Assembly (NCBI GenBank): GCA_022843625.1
Contig: JALHNH010000031.1
Coordinates: 16,243 to 80,242 of the forward strand
DNA: 64,000 nucleotides
Direction of reading: 5' to 3'
Source: Bryobacter sp.
Lineage (GTDB): Bacteria > Acidobacteriota > Terriglobia > Bryobacterales > Bryobacteraceae
Shown here: in pieces, positions 17,626 to 25,581 of the stretch
Layout: every line of letters begins with the position of its first letter
Numbering within the stretch: position 1 is the stretch's first letter
The notes under the pieces: generated by a model
What the model saw: the letters and a program-made list of their open reading frames with translations, nothing else
Databases searched by the model: none
What the model was told of the DNA's origin: nothing
Translations under genes and position numbers: made by a program

Positions 17626-19050
17626 TTACGAGCGGCTCAACAATTCCTTATACAGCGCGGAGTAACCTCGCGCCGATTGTGCCCAGGAATAATCCCTTTC
17701 CATGGCTGTTTTCTGCATCTTCTGAAAGCGGGGAGGGTCGGCGTAAACAGCCAGCGCATGACGCAGACATTCCGCCAGATCCCAGCTGTCAAAACGCCAG
17801 AACTTGAATCCCGTCTCTACATCAATCGTATCATCGAGACCGCCGGTGGCGCGCACAACAGGCAATGTTCCATAGCGCAGACTATACATCTGGTTCAGCC
17901 CGCAAGGTTCATAACGCGAAGGCATCAAAAAGAAGTCTGAACCAGCCTCAATTTTGTGCGCCATTTTGTTGTTGAAGCCATGCCAGAAGACCATTCGATC
18001 GGGATACTTCTGGGCATAGCCGGCGAAGAGATTTTCGGTATCCTTTTCGCCTGAGCCCAATACCACCAGAGTGGCATCGCGCCAGCCTAACATTTCGTCC
18101 AGAACGCTGCCCACCAGGTCGAAGCCTTTCTGATAGGCAAGCCGGGAGACAATTCCGATCAAGGGACGGGATATCCGCCGGCCCAATCCGAATTCGTCGA
18201 GCAGACTTTGCTTGCAGACCAGTTTTCCGGCCAAGTCGGTGGAGTCGTAATTGACAGCAATGTGCGGGTCGGTTCGCGGATCCCATTCGTCGTAGTCACA
18301 GCCATTGAGGAGGCCTCGCAAGGCGCCTCGCCGGGCCCTCAGCAAACCATCCATGCCAAAGCCAAATTCGGGAGTCTGGATTTCTTCGGCGTATCTGGGA
18401 CTGACGGTGGTCAAAGCATCGGCAAAAACGATGCCGGATTTCAGCAGGCTTGCAGCACCGTTAAATTCCAGCAAGTCGCTTCGGAAGAAGCGATCCTCAA
18501 TGCCGGCCTCCCATAGCCTGCTGCGGGGAGTCAAACCTTGATAACCAAGATTGTGGATGGTGAAAACGGTTTTTGCGCCATAAAACGCCGGGTCGCCCGT
18601 AACGAAATTTTTCAGGAATAGCGGGAGCAGGCCCGCCTGCCAATCATGGCAATGGAAGATCTGCGTCGGAAACAGATATCTTGCAATGCCCAGGGCAGCG
18701 CTGCAGAGTAGAGCATAGCGAATGTGGTTATCCCCGAAATCGCCAAACTTGTCGCCATAGAATCCATCACGACCGTAGAGACCCAGATGGTCGACGAAAA
18801 AGAATTGAGTTCCGCGAACCACCTTTTTGTAGATGTCGCATTCATAGAAGCCTCCACCAAGATAAACTCGCAAACCGGAGTAAACCTTCTCGGCAGCAGA
18901 GACGTCTATTGACCCATAGCGAGGCAAGACGACGGCACACTCATCGCCCATTGCATTCAGTTCAGGCGGCAAAGCGCCCAAAACATCAGCCAGCCCACCC
19001 GTTTTTGCGAATGGGGCGGCTTCGCTCGAAATCATCAATACGCGCGACAT
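17626..19050 (-). CDS. glgA: Glycogen synthase (ADP-glucose type, GT5)
   Basis: 474 residues from ATG 19050. The N-terminus RVLMISSEAAPFAKTGGLAD contains the KTGGL nucleotide-sugar-binding motif. Further landmarks are FHCHDWQAGLLP, TIHNLGYQG, LLNGCDYDEWDP, GIVSRLAYQKGFDL and the C-terminal MPSRYEPCGLNQMYSLRYG. This is the full GT5 set. The enzyme elongates alpha-1,4-glucan from ADP-glucose. The open frame runs 84 codons further upstream but that part overlaps the divergent TPR gene and has no family similarity. Only 37 nt separate it from the divergent gene. No other glycogen gene is present here. Confidence 0.96.
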   Translation of the reverse strand: MSRVLMISSEAAPFAKTGGLADVLGALPPELNAMGDECAVVLPRYGSIDVSAAEKVYSGLRVYLGGGFYECDIYKKVVRGTQFFFVDHLGLYGRDGFYGDKFGDFGDNHIRYALLCSAALGIARYLFPTQIFHCHDWQAGLLPLFLKNFVTGDPAFYGAKTVFTIHNLGYQGLTPRSRLWEAGIEDRFFRSDLLEFNGAASLLKSGIVFADALTTVSPRYAEEIQTPEFGFGMDGLLRARRGALRGLLNGCDYDEWDPRTDPHIAVNYDSTDLAGKLVCKQSLLDEFGLGRRISRPLIGIVSRLAYQKGFDLVGSVLDEMLGWRDATLVVLGSGEKDTENLFAGYAQKYPDRMVFWHGFNNKMAHKIEAGSDFFLMPSRYEPCGLNQMYSLRYGTLPVVRATGGLDDTIDVETGFKFWRFDSWDLAECLRHALAVYADPPRFQKMQKTAMERDYSWAQSARGYSALYKELLSRS

Positions 19051-19087
19051 TGCTTTGTCTATTCTGCCAGAGAGGTAAACTTTAAGT

Positions 19088-20569
19088 TTGAAACGTCTGC
19101 TTCTTTTACTTCTTTTTTCAATTGCAATTGGCTCTGCCCAGCAGTCCTCAATGGAGGTCAACCCGAGTCTTTTCGCAACCATGGCGGCAATCAATGCAGC
19201 CGGATACGATGCCGACCTTGGAAGCAACGCAAATTCCCCAATTCGAGCCCAGATTCGGCAATGGGCCGAATCGGCGAAGCCCAAAGTGCTCGAACAGCTC
19301 AAAGAATTCTATTCGTCTCATCGCAAATCAGACCCAACCCGCGACCTCAGTCAATACATATCGTTCGCACTTTGTCTGGAGCTGTACAACGCCGAAGACG
19401 GCCCGGACTTTCGCTACCGCATGAGGCTCTCAGACCTGCCACCGGACGTGCAGGAACTGGACGGCTTTGAAAAAATCCTGACACGCTTCTACCGTGAAAC
19501 CAGGCTCGGCGAATTGATGGAGAAGAATCAGTCTGCGATTGATCGCAGTCTCGAGCCATACCATGCACCGGTAACCCTTGCCCTGCAGCAGATCGACGGA
19601 TACTTGCGCAATCCTCGCAACAACGGCGTCAAGGGGAACTTCTACGTTTATCTGGATGTATTGGCTGCCCCCAATCAGATCCACATGCGCAGCTACGGCA
19701 ACGACCTGTTTATTGTCCTGACCTCATCACCCGAACCGCAGATTGAATACATCAAGACGGCTTATATGCGCTTTCAGATTGAACCGATCGCCATGCGCCA
19801 TATCGCCGATATCGAAGCCAAGGGGAGCCTGATCGATTTTGCCCAGGGCGCCGCTGCCCTGGACGAACAATACAAGAAAGACTTTGTCTCCTTGAGCGTT
19901 GCCTCACTGGTACGGGCAATCGACGCCCGGATGTTACCTGCCCGCCAGCGTCAGGCCGCGGTGGATCTTGCACTCAAGGATGGCTTCATTCTCACGCCTT
20001 ATTTCACGGAAGCGATGGCCGAATACGAGAAGCAGGAACAATCGATGCGCTTCTACCTGCCGATCCTGGTGAAAGGCATCGACCTCAAGAAAGAGACGGC
20101 CAGACTTGATGCCGTCACCTTTGCCTCGGCCCCACGGGAGCGCAAGGCCAAAGTGGCACCCCAGCCCGTCGTAGAAGTGAGCCCGGCCGAGAAGACGCTG
20201 GAAGAGGCAGAAGTCGTCTATGGTCAGAAGAATTACACTCAGGCGAGTGTTTTGTTTCGCCGCGCACTCGAAGAGACAAACTCCCGCCCGCTCAAAGGCC
20301 GAGCCTACTATGGCATGGCCCGCATAGCTGCTTTGAATCGAGACCCACAACTTGCTGTAGACCTTTTTGAGAAAACCATCTCGGAAGGGGCCGAACCCCA
20401 GGTCACCGCCTGGGCCCATGTTTTTGCCGGCCGCCTGCTTGATCTCGCCCAGGATAACGATGCGGCAAAGAAGCATTTTGAAGCCGCCATCGCTACCAAA
20501 GGCGCATCCCCCGCCTCCCGTAAGGCCGCAGAAGATGGCCTGAACGGAATCCGGCCCTCGCGGCCTTGA
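19088..20569 (+). CDS. Secreted TPR-containing protein, function unknown
   Basis: 493 residues starting at TTG 19088 with a clean signal peptide (KRLLLLLLFSIAIGSAQ). AGAGG lies 12 nt upstream. Residues about 20-290 are helical and unassigned; they include IEYIKTAYMRFQIEPIAMRH, a pattern I associate with unassigned secreted acidobacterial proteins. Residues about 370-490 hold two to three TPR units (AEVVYGQKNYTQASVLFRRAL, GRAYYGMARIAALNRDPQLA). It probably scaffolds protein interactions in the periplasm. A second secreted TPR protein follows 18 nt later. Confidence 0.85.
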   Translation: MKRLLLLLLFSIAIGSAQQSSMEVNPSLFATMAAINAAGYDADLGSNANSPIRAQIRQWAESAKPKVLEQLKEFYSSHRKSDPTRDLSQYISFALCLELYNAEDGPDFRYRMRLSDLPPDVQELDGFEKILTRFYRETRLGELMEKNQSAIDRSLEPYHAPVTLALQQIDGYLRNPRNNGVKGNFYVYLDVLAAPNQIHMRSYGNDLFIVLTSSPEPQIEYIKTAYMRFQIEPIAMRHIADIEAKGSLIDFAQGAAALDEQYKKDFVSLSVASLVRAIDARMLPARQRQAAVDLALKDGFILTPYFTEAMAEYEKQEQSMRFYLPILVKGIDLKKETARLDAVTFASAPRERKAKVAPQPVVEVSPAEKTLEEAEVVYGQKNYTQASVLFRRALEETNSRPLKGRAYYGMARIAALNRDPQLAVDLFEKTISEGAEPQVTAWAHVFAGRLLDLAQDNDAAKKHFEAAIATKGASPASRKAAEDGLNGIRPSRP

Positions 20570-20587
20570 TAAAGTAATAGGAACAAT

Positions 20588-21349
20588 ATGCGACTTACCA
20601 AATGGTTAGCAAGCGCATTCCTGATCTCGGGAGTACTGCTCGCTCAAACGGCTGACACCAAACAGCCCAAGCTGAAAAGCGAAAAAGAACAAACGGCCGT
20701 GATGGCGATTTTTAATGCAGCCGAGCCCGGCGCACGCATTACCGCCACCGACGCGCTGATCACCAAATTCGCGGATACGGAATTTAAGGCGACGGCTTTA
20801 TTCATCGCCACGGCCTCCGCTGAAGAACTCGGTGATTGGGAAAAGACGGTGATCTATGGGGAACGTACCCTTGAGGCCGACCCCAAGAGCTATGGCACGA
20901 TGCTGATTCTGGCTCGCGGATTTGCCGGGCGCACCAAGGAGTTCGACTTCGACAAAGAAGAAAAACTCACCAAGGCCGACAAATATGCCAATACAGCTCT
21001 CGAATTGCTGAAGACGGCCCCGAAGATTCGTCCCGACATCGCCGACGACCAGTGGGAAGCTCAGCGCAAGAGCTGGGTATCGGAAGCCTACGAAGCGCTT
21101 GGGCTCTCGGCCATGGTCCGCAAGAAGTACTCGGTCGCGGTAACCAACTACAAGGCTGGTCTCGAGGCATCCCCTGGGAACGCCAACCTGCTCACCCGCA
21201 TGGCCACTGCCTATGCCGATGACAAGAAGAACGACGAAGCAATTGCTACGGCAAATCAGGCACTTGCAACCCCGAATCTGAACCCTCAGGTAAAGGCGAT
21301 CGTCGAGAACATCAAGAAGAAGGCTGAAGCAGCCAAGGCAGCTAAATAG
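20588..21349 (+). CDS. Secreted TPR protein
   Basis: 253 residues with signal peptide MRLTKWLASAFLISGVLLAQ. The rest is helical repeat. Visible TPR-like units are EELGDWEKTVIYGERTLEAD, KKYSVAVTNYKAGLEASPGN and DKKNDEAIATANQAL. The C-terminus is Lys/Ala-rich. The start is supported by AGGA 6 nt upstream. It sits in a run of same-strand genes between another TPR protein and rnc. No specific function can be read. Confidence 0.87.
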   Translation: MRLTKWLASAFLISGVLLAQTADTKQPKLKSEKEQTAVMAIFNAAEPGARITATDALITKFADTEFKATALFIATASAEELGDWEKTVIYGERTLEADPKSYGTMLILARGFAGRTKEFDFDKEEKLTKADKYANTALELLKTAPKIRPDIADDQWEAQRKSWVSEAYEALGLSAMVRKKYSVAVTNYKAGLEASPGNANLLTRMATAYADDKKNDEAIATANQALATPNLNPQVKAIVENIKKKAEAAKAAK

Positions 21350-21366
21350 CTGCTTTGCTAACTGAA

Positions 21367-22095
21367 ATGGATAGGCGCGAAGAACCAGTCCTGGACTGCG
21401 TTGCTCAGATCGAAAATCGCATCGGTTATGAGTTTAACGACAAGGCTCTGGCGCTTCGCGCCCTTTCTCATAGAAGCCTCAACAGTGAGCGCCGGCAAGG
21501 ACGCGAGGAGATGGCCGAGCACAATGAACAATTGGAGTTTCTCGGTGATTCTGTGCTGGGCCTTTTGGTCAGTGAGCATCTTTTCCGGTCTCACCCTGAG
21601 CTTCCCGAAGGCCAGCTCAGCATTCACAAAGCCCGCATCGTTAGTGCCGCTCATCTGGTGGAAGTTGCTCGCTCAATCAATCTTGGCCCTTGTCTGCAGT
21701 TGGGACGCGGTGAGGAACTCAGCGGCGGCCGTGAAAAACGTGCCCTGCTTGCGGACACTCTGGAAGCCATCCTGGCAGCGGTTTATCTTGACGGCGGACT
21801 CGAAGCCGCTCGAGGAGTAATCGACCGGGTATTCATGACGGTCGAGACTGCTCGTGACGAAGCCGCAGAGCTTCGAAATTTTAAAGCAAGCCTCCAGGAA
21901 CTGGCTCAATCCAAAGGCATGGCCCAACCCATTTACGTAACGGTGAAGACCGACGGACCCGAGCACTCTAAAGTCTTTACGATCGAGGCACAGATCGGTG
22001 CCGAGTGGCGAGAGCAGGGCCATGGAGTCACCAAAAAGGCTGCAGGGCAAATGGCGGCGCGCAATCTCTTTCGCCGAATGGCTGAACTGGCATAA
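21367..22095 (+). CDS. rnc: Ribonuclease III
   Basis: About 242 residues. The endonuclease domain shows the family signature HNEQLEFLGDSVLGLLVSEH (metal-binding Glu and Asp) and the later LADTLEAILAAVYLDGG (second acidic cluster). The dsRNA-binding domain occupies about the last 75 residues (FKASLQELAQSKG, VTKKAAGQMAARNLF). It cleaves double-stranded RNA, including rRNA precursors. ATG 21367 is used; an in-frame TTG at 21355 is equally poor in Shine-Dalgarno signal. Its stop is 19 nt from the stop of convergent motB, with no obvious terminator between. Confidence 0.96.
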   Translation: MDRREEPVLDCVAQIENRIGYEFNDKALALRALSHRSLNSERRQGREEMAEHNEQLEFLGDSVLGLLVSEHLFRSHPELPEGQLSIHKARIVSAAHLVEVARSINLGPCLQLGRGEELSGGREKRALLADTLEAILAAVYLDGGLEAARGVIDRVFMTVETARDEAAELRNFKASLQELAQSKGMAQPIYVTVKTDGPEHSKVFTIEAQIGAEWREQGHGVTKKAAGQMAARNLFRRMAELA

Positions 22096-22114
22096 CCTGC
22101 TGGACTTGCCTGGA

Positions 22115-22897
22115 CTATTTTGTCCCTGGCTGAGATTTCACCCCAAACTCGTTCAGAAAAACTACGTCGACTCGCCTGTTTTTTTTTCTTCCCTCTACTG
22201 TTTCGTTCTCTGCGACCGGAACGTTGTCTGCGTAACCGGATACGGACATTCGTTCTCTGGCCACCTCAAATTTCTCTGCTAAAACGTTCAACATCGCAAT
22301 AGCCCGCGCAGCCGACAGATCCCAATTCGAACGGAAACGGCCATTGTTGATTGGCGTAGAATCGGTATGGCCTTCAAGAAGGATCTTGTTAGGAAGTTTG
22401 AGGGCGCTATCGGCAATCTTGCCAATGATCGGGTATGCTTGCGGCTCGATGGAATCTCCGGCAGGCGGGAAGAACGCCGCTTCTTTCAAACTAACGACCA
22501 ACCCACGAGGCTCCATATTGATGGAGACTTTTCCAGACTGGATTTCGCTTTTGAGCGAATCGGTAAGCTGTTCGAGCGAGGGCACCAATTCGGCCATAGC
22601 GGTCAGGGCGGGATCCTGTTTCTTGATTTCCGAGGCAGAGGCTTCTCCCGATCTTCTGGCATCGTCGGTCTCAGGGGGACGCTTTCTGCCGAGCATCTGC
22701 ATCAGGGCCTTGGGCATGCTGCCGTTTTCGATAGCCTCTTTCACCGATGCTGAGACTTCTTTGGCCTTTTTCTTGTCGGCGTGAGAGCTGGCAAACATGA
22801 CGACGAAGAAGGCAAAAAGAAGAGTGATGAAATCGGCGTAGGAGATCAGCCACCTCTCGTGGTTTTCGTGGGAATGAGCTTTGACTCTTCTTGCCAT
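22115..22897 (-). CDS. motB: Flagellar motor stator protein MotB
   Basis: 260 residues from ATG 22897. One membrane helix near residues 17-38 carries the proton-path aspartate in ISYADFITLLFAFFVVMFA. The C-terminal OmpA-like peptidoglycan-binding domain shows ILLEGHTDSTPI and DLSAARAIAMLNVL, ending RRVDVVF. It anchors the stator to the cell wall. The open frame continues upstream into motA, but the conserved N-terminus fixes the start. motA ends 61 nt before it. Confidence 0.95.
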   Translation of the reverse strand: MARRVKAHSHENHERWLISYADFITLLFAFFVVMFASSHADKKKAKEVSASVKEAIENGSMPKALMQMLGRKRPPETDDARRSGEASASEIKKQDPALTAMAELVPSLEQLTDSLKSEIQSGKVSINMEPRGLVVSLKEAAFFPPAGDSIEPQAYPIIGKIADSALKLPNKILLEGHTDSTPINNGRFRSNWDLSAARAIAMLNVLAEKFEVARERMSVSGYADNVPVAENETVEGRKKNRRVDVVFLNEFGVKSQPGTK

Positions 22898-22958
22898 TAC
22901 AGATTGGATGGGAGCGGCGTCCTTCTTTTTCAATGGGATCAGGCGCAGAGCACCTGCT

Positions 22959-23777
22959 TTAGGCAGCCATGGCTCGCGGCCCGCCTCCTCGAGTTGACTT
23001 GCCGCTCTTGTCTGCGGTGTAGGCCTCAAGCCGCTGCAGAATCAATTTCGGATTCAAACCTTCAACGATGCCCACTACTCCTTCGAGAATCATCTCCCTG
23101 CGTTCGGTTTCAGCGGCAATTCTGGCTTTGATTTTGTTCGCCGCCGGCAGAAAAAGAACATTGGCGATGGCCACGCCATAAACCGTGGCGACGAAGGCCA
23201 CAGCAATTCCGTGGCCGACTTCCTTAATGTCGTCCAGATGTTTCATCACCTGAATCAGCCCAAGAACCGCACCGATGATTCCGATGGTTGGCGCGTATCC
23301 CCCCGCCGATTCAAAAACCTTGGCTTCGGCCTCGGCACGGTGTTCTTCGATTACGATATGAAGTTCCATGGCGGAGCGCATCTCGGATAGATCCGATCCA
23401 TCCACAGCCATGTTCAGTGCGCGTTTGAGAAAGGGATCCCGAACATTGGGCAACTCATCTTCCAGAGAAACAATGCCCGTTTTTCTTGCCTTATTGGCGT
23501 AGAAGATAATTTCGTCGACGGCGGTAATCAACGGCGTTTCGGGAGTGAAAAAGACTTCCTTGAGCCGACGCAAGGCTCCCCGCAAAACAGGGCCGGGGGT
23601 GTTCACCATAACTGCGCCGAGGGTGCCGCCCAAAACAATAATGCCCGCTGTCACCTGGGCGACGTCTTTGAGTTCTCCGCCCTCAAGAATCAAACCACCT
23701 ACAATGCCGCCGCCAGCCAGCAGAAGCCCGCCAAGGGTCATCCAGTCCAACTTTAATTTGACTGCATTTTCAGCCAT
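22959..23777 (-). CDS. motA: Flagellar motor stator protein MotA
   Basis: 272 residues, four predicted membrane helices. The first pair is near residues 10-52 (LGGLLLAGGGIVGGLILEGG, VTAGIIVLGG). The last pair is near residues 150-215 (GGYAPTIGIIGAVLGLIQVM, GIAVAFVATVYGVAIANVLF). The cytoplasmic loop between them contacts the rotor. MotA and MotB form the ion-conducting stator. The start overlaps the flbD stop by 8 nt, so translation is probably coupled. Confidence 0.95.
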   Translation of the reverse strand: MAENAVKLKLDWMTLGGLLLAGGGIVGGLILEGGELKDVAQVTAGIIVLGGTLGAVMVNTPGPVLRGALRRLKEVFFTPETPLITAVDEIIFYANKARKTGIVSLEDELPNVRDPFLKRALNMAVDGSDLSEMRSAMELHIVIEEHRAEAEAKVFESAGGYAPTIGIIGAVLGLIQVMKHLDDIKEVGHGIAVAFVATVYGVAIANVLFLPAANKIKARIAAETERREMILEGVVGIVEGLNPKLILQRLEAYTADKSGKSTRGGGPRAMAA

Positions 23778-23988
23778 GTGCGTCCAGCCCCCCGGAAATC
23801 TCAGGTCCACGCAAAATCAGGCGCTTGAACTCCACTACCTTCGCTGCCACCTCAGCCATGCTCTCAAGAACTCGCAGCCGTTCTCCGGTGCTCAGCGAAA
23901 TCACCGTATCGGGATTGGCTTCAACCAGAACGATCAAGTCCGAGTTCACAAGCAGGGCCTCGTGGTTCAGCCGGGTCAAATGGATCAT
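23770..23988 (-). CDS. flbD: FlbD-family flagellar protein
   Basis: 72 residues, opening MIHLTRLNHEALLVNSDLIV and continuing with NPDTVISLSTGERL and VVEFKRLIL. This is the small FlbD family found next to motA in many bacteria; its exact role in flagellar assembly or regulation is not settled. It overlaps the motA start by 8 nt. The order flbD-motA-motB is conserved, supporting the assignment. Confidence 0.92.
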   Translation of the reverse strand: MIHLTRLNHEALLVNSDLIVLVEANPDTVISLSTGERLRVLESMAEVAAKVVEFKRLILRGPEISGGLDAHG

Positions 23989-24034
23989 GGCTAGTGCGTA
24001 TGGCCCTTATCGGCCACGCACTGGCACTTTTGAA

Positions 24035-24517
24035 TTATTCGGTCAAAAGTCTTAAGATTGCCTGGAGCTCGACCCGGATTCGGGCTGTAGCTGGACTGGA
24101 GGATTTGGCCGGCTCTTCGGTCAAGAAGAGACTGGATTGCTGCTTCGGCATCGGCTGAGAACTGACTACGCCACCCGAGCCACGCTTGGTTACTTTTGCA
24201 ACGATTCTTGACTTGTCGCTGATGTGCTTGCGCGCACCTTCAATCGTGTAGCGCTTCTCATAAAGCAAGTGCTTGATTTCGAGGATCGACTCAACATCCT
24301 TACGCCGGTACATGCGATGGTTCGAGCCCATTTTCCTGGGTGCAACGGCGGGAAACTCAGTCTCCCAGTAGCGCAAAACGTGCTGCTTGAGACCGGTAAG
24401 CTTTGCGACCTCGCCAATTCGGAAATAGAGTTTGGAAGGCAGTTCTTCAGCCGACCGGATGCCGGGGGTCAGATCGGCAGGATCAAAGCGAAGAAGGTCG
24501 TCTTGTGAGTCGCTCAA
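24035..24517 (-). CDS. MerR-family transcriptional regulator
   Basis: 160 residues. The winged helix-turn-helix is at about residues 30-100: YFRIGEVAKLTGLKQHVLRYWE, then RMYRRKDVESILEIKHLLYE and YTIEGARKHI. The C-terminus is short and low in complexity with no cysteines for metal sensing, so it is a compact MerR of the kind often annotated near ihfA or flagellar genes. Start is probably TTG 24517; no ATG is available upstream of the DNA-binding domain. It ends 46 nt before flbD and may be the first gene of that operon. It reads away from ssrA. Confidence 0.92.
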   Translation of the reverse strand: MSDSQDDLLRFDPADLTPGIRSAEELPSKLYFRIGEVAKLTGLKQHVLRYWETEFPAVAPRKMGSNHRMYRRKDVESILEIKHLLYEKRYTIEGARKHISDKSRIVAKVTKRGSGGVVSSQPMPKQQSSLFLTEEPAKSSSPATARIRVELQAILRLLTE

Positions 24518-24579
24518 ACCAAAATGCTAGTTGGATTTCCATAGCGGAGTCAAGCATTTAGGCCGGATTCCTCAACCGC

Positions 24580-24588
24580 TGCTATAAT
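24580..24588 (+). promoter_or_regulatory. Extended -10 promoter of ssrA
   Basis: TGCTATAAT at 24580-24588 is a perfect TGn extension plus consensus -10 hexamer. No good -35 hexamer lies at the expected distance, which is typical for extended -10 promoters. It would start transcription about 10-15 nt before the mature tmRNA end. Confidence 0.8.
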
Positions 24589-24607
24589 AAAGTCGTAGTT
24601 GAAAGGA

Positions 24608-24962
24608 GGGGGCGCAACGGATTCGACGGGATGATTGGTTTCATTAGAGGCGTGTCGAGCTCCAGGCTCTCGTAAAACGACTGGAAAAACACAATTGCCA
24701 ACACGCAATTTGCATACGCTGCTTAATTAATTAAGTAGCCGCTCGGGTGGATTTGTTCGTGGGTTCACCACTGGGCGTCATCGCACGGAATGGGTCAAAG
24801 GCTTCTGTTCGTAGCCGGCGACTGACATCAATCGGACTAGGTTCGGGCTTGTTTTGCTGCTTCTCAAGAGTCTGAGCCGAATAAACAATGAAGCAGATAC
24901 ACACGTAGGCTTTAGTGGGGCTGCCATTTCGGACGTGGGTTCAACTCCCACCGCCTCCACCA
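24608..24962 (+). ncRNA. ssrA: Transfer-messenger RNA (tmRNA)
   Basis: The 5' end GGGGGCGCAACGGATTCGAC and the 3' end GTTCAACTCCCACC to CCA (24960-24962) are the tRNA-like parts. The acceptor GGGGGCG pairs with CGCCTCC, with one G-U. The T-arm carries GGTTCAACTCC. The tag reading frame runs from GCC 24697 and encodes ANTQFAYAA before TAA at 24724-24726. The total length of 355 nt is normal for one-piece tmRNA. It rescues stalled ribosomes and marks the product for proteolysis. A T-rich stretch directly after CCA may help transcription stop. Confidence 0.98.
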
Positions 24963-25210
24963 CTTTCTTTTTCTGACGCAGTCAAGCTTCTGATCTGATC
25001 CTCCAGAAAGCGCAGACTGTCTTCAACCATCGCCCTGTACCGCGGATTGCAAGCCGCCTGCAAGTCGTGCAGCACCCGGGTGCGCTGCAAATTCAGGTCT
25101 TCCAGCTTCTGCTCCAGCACCGACTTCTCTAAACGAGCTGCTTCCGCCTTACGCTCGTCTCGCAAGTCCTGAGGGTCGTCAGCGTCCTTGGAAGCCCATC
25201 CGCGCGCCAT
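24941..25210 (-). CDS. Small coiled-coil protein, 3' end antisense to tmRNA
   Basis: 89 residues from ATG 25210, 4 nt after the rhodanese stop, so probably translated from the same mRNA. The middle is a charged helix with coiled-coil character (ERKAEAARLEKSVLEQKLED) and a second helix (MVEDSLRFLEDQIRSL). The C-terminus is SGGGGGS followed by TGA. The last seven codons and stop (24941-24962) are the complement of the tmRNA T-arm and acceptor stem. No family is recognised. The real gene could end here, or the frame could be fortuitous at its 3' end. Confidence 0.6.
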   Translation of the reverse strand: MARGWASKDADDPQDLRDERKAEAARLEKSVLEQKLEDLNLQRTRVLHDLQAACNPRYRAMVEDSLRFLEDQIRSLTASEKESGGGGGS

Positions 25211-25214
25211 CGCT

Positions 25215-25559
25215 CTAATACCTCGGGACGCTCGTGTCGATTTCCATCGACCAGCGATCAATGCCGCCGGTCAAACTCACCGCATTCTCAATCCCCTGAC
25301 GACGCAGCCAGACTACCGTATTGAGACTGCGCACGCCGTGGTGACAATAGACCACCAGTTGCTTACCTTCCGCAAGGGCTTCAATGCGATTCAGGTTATT
25401 GGGAATCGTGTTCATCGGAATCAACTCGCAAGGCTCGATGCGGGCTGTTGCGTGCTCGTAGTCTTCGCGGCAGTCGAGAAGAACGATTTCGGCCTTGTCG
25501 GCAAGGAGTTTTGCGAGCTGGGTCGCAGTGATTTCGTAGGGTAGCTCTGAGGTAGACAT
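25215..25559 (-). CDS. Rhodanese-like sulfurtransferase domain protein
   Basis: 114 residues, a single rhodanese domain with active-site loop C72-H-H-G-V-R-S. Other landmarks are VLLDCREDYEHATARI and the C-terminal GGIDRWS. The C-x-x-G-x-R loop of six residues fits sulfur-transfer activity. The start ATG 25559 is favoured over an upstream extension that would run into the divergent peptidase promoter. It is divergent from the S41 peptidase, 22 nt apart. Confidence 0.93.
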   Translation of the reverse strand: MSTSELPYEITATQLAKLLADKAEIVLLDCREDYEHATARIEPCELIPMNTIPNNLNRIEALAEGKQLVVYCHHGVRSLNTVVWLRRQGIENAVSLTGGIDRWSMEIDTSVPRY

Positions 25560-25581
25560 CCATACACAGGATAATGGACTC

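Noticed and set aside
24778..24963. 61-codon minus-strand frame covering the 3' half of tmRNA
   Set aside because: It is the complement of ssrA and is a known type of false gene call over tmRNA; no independent evidence of coding.
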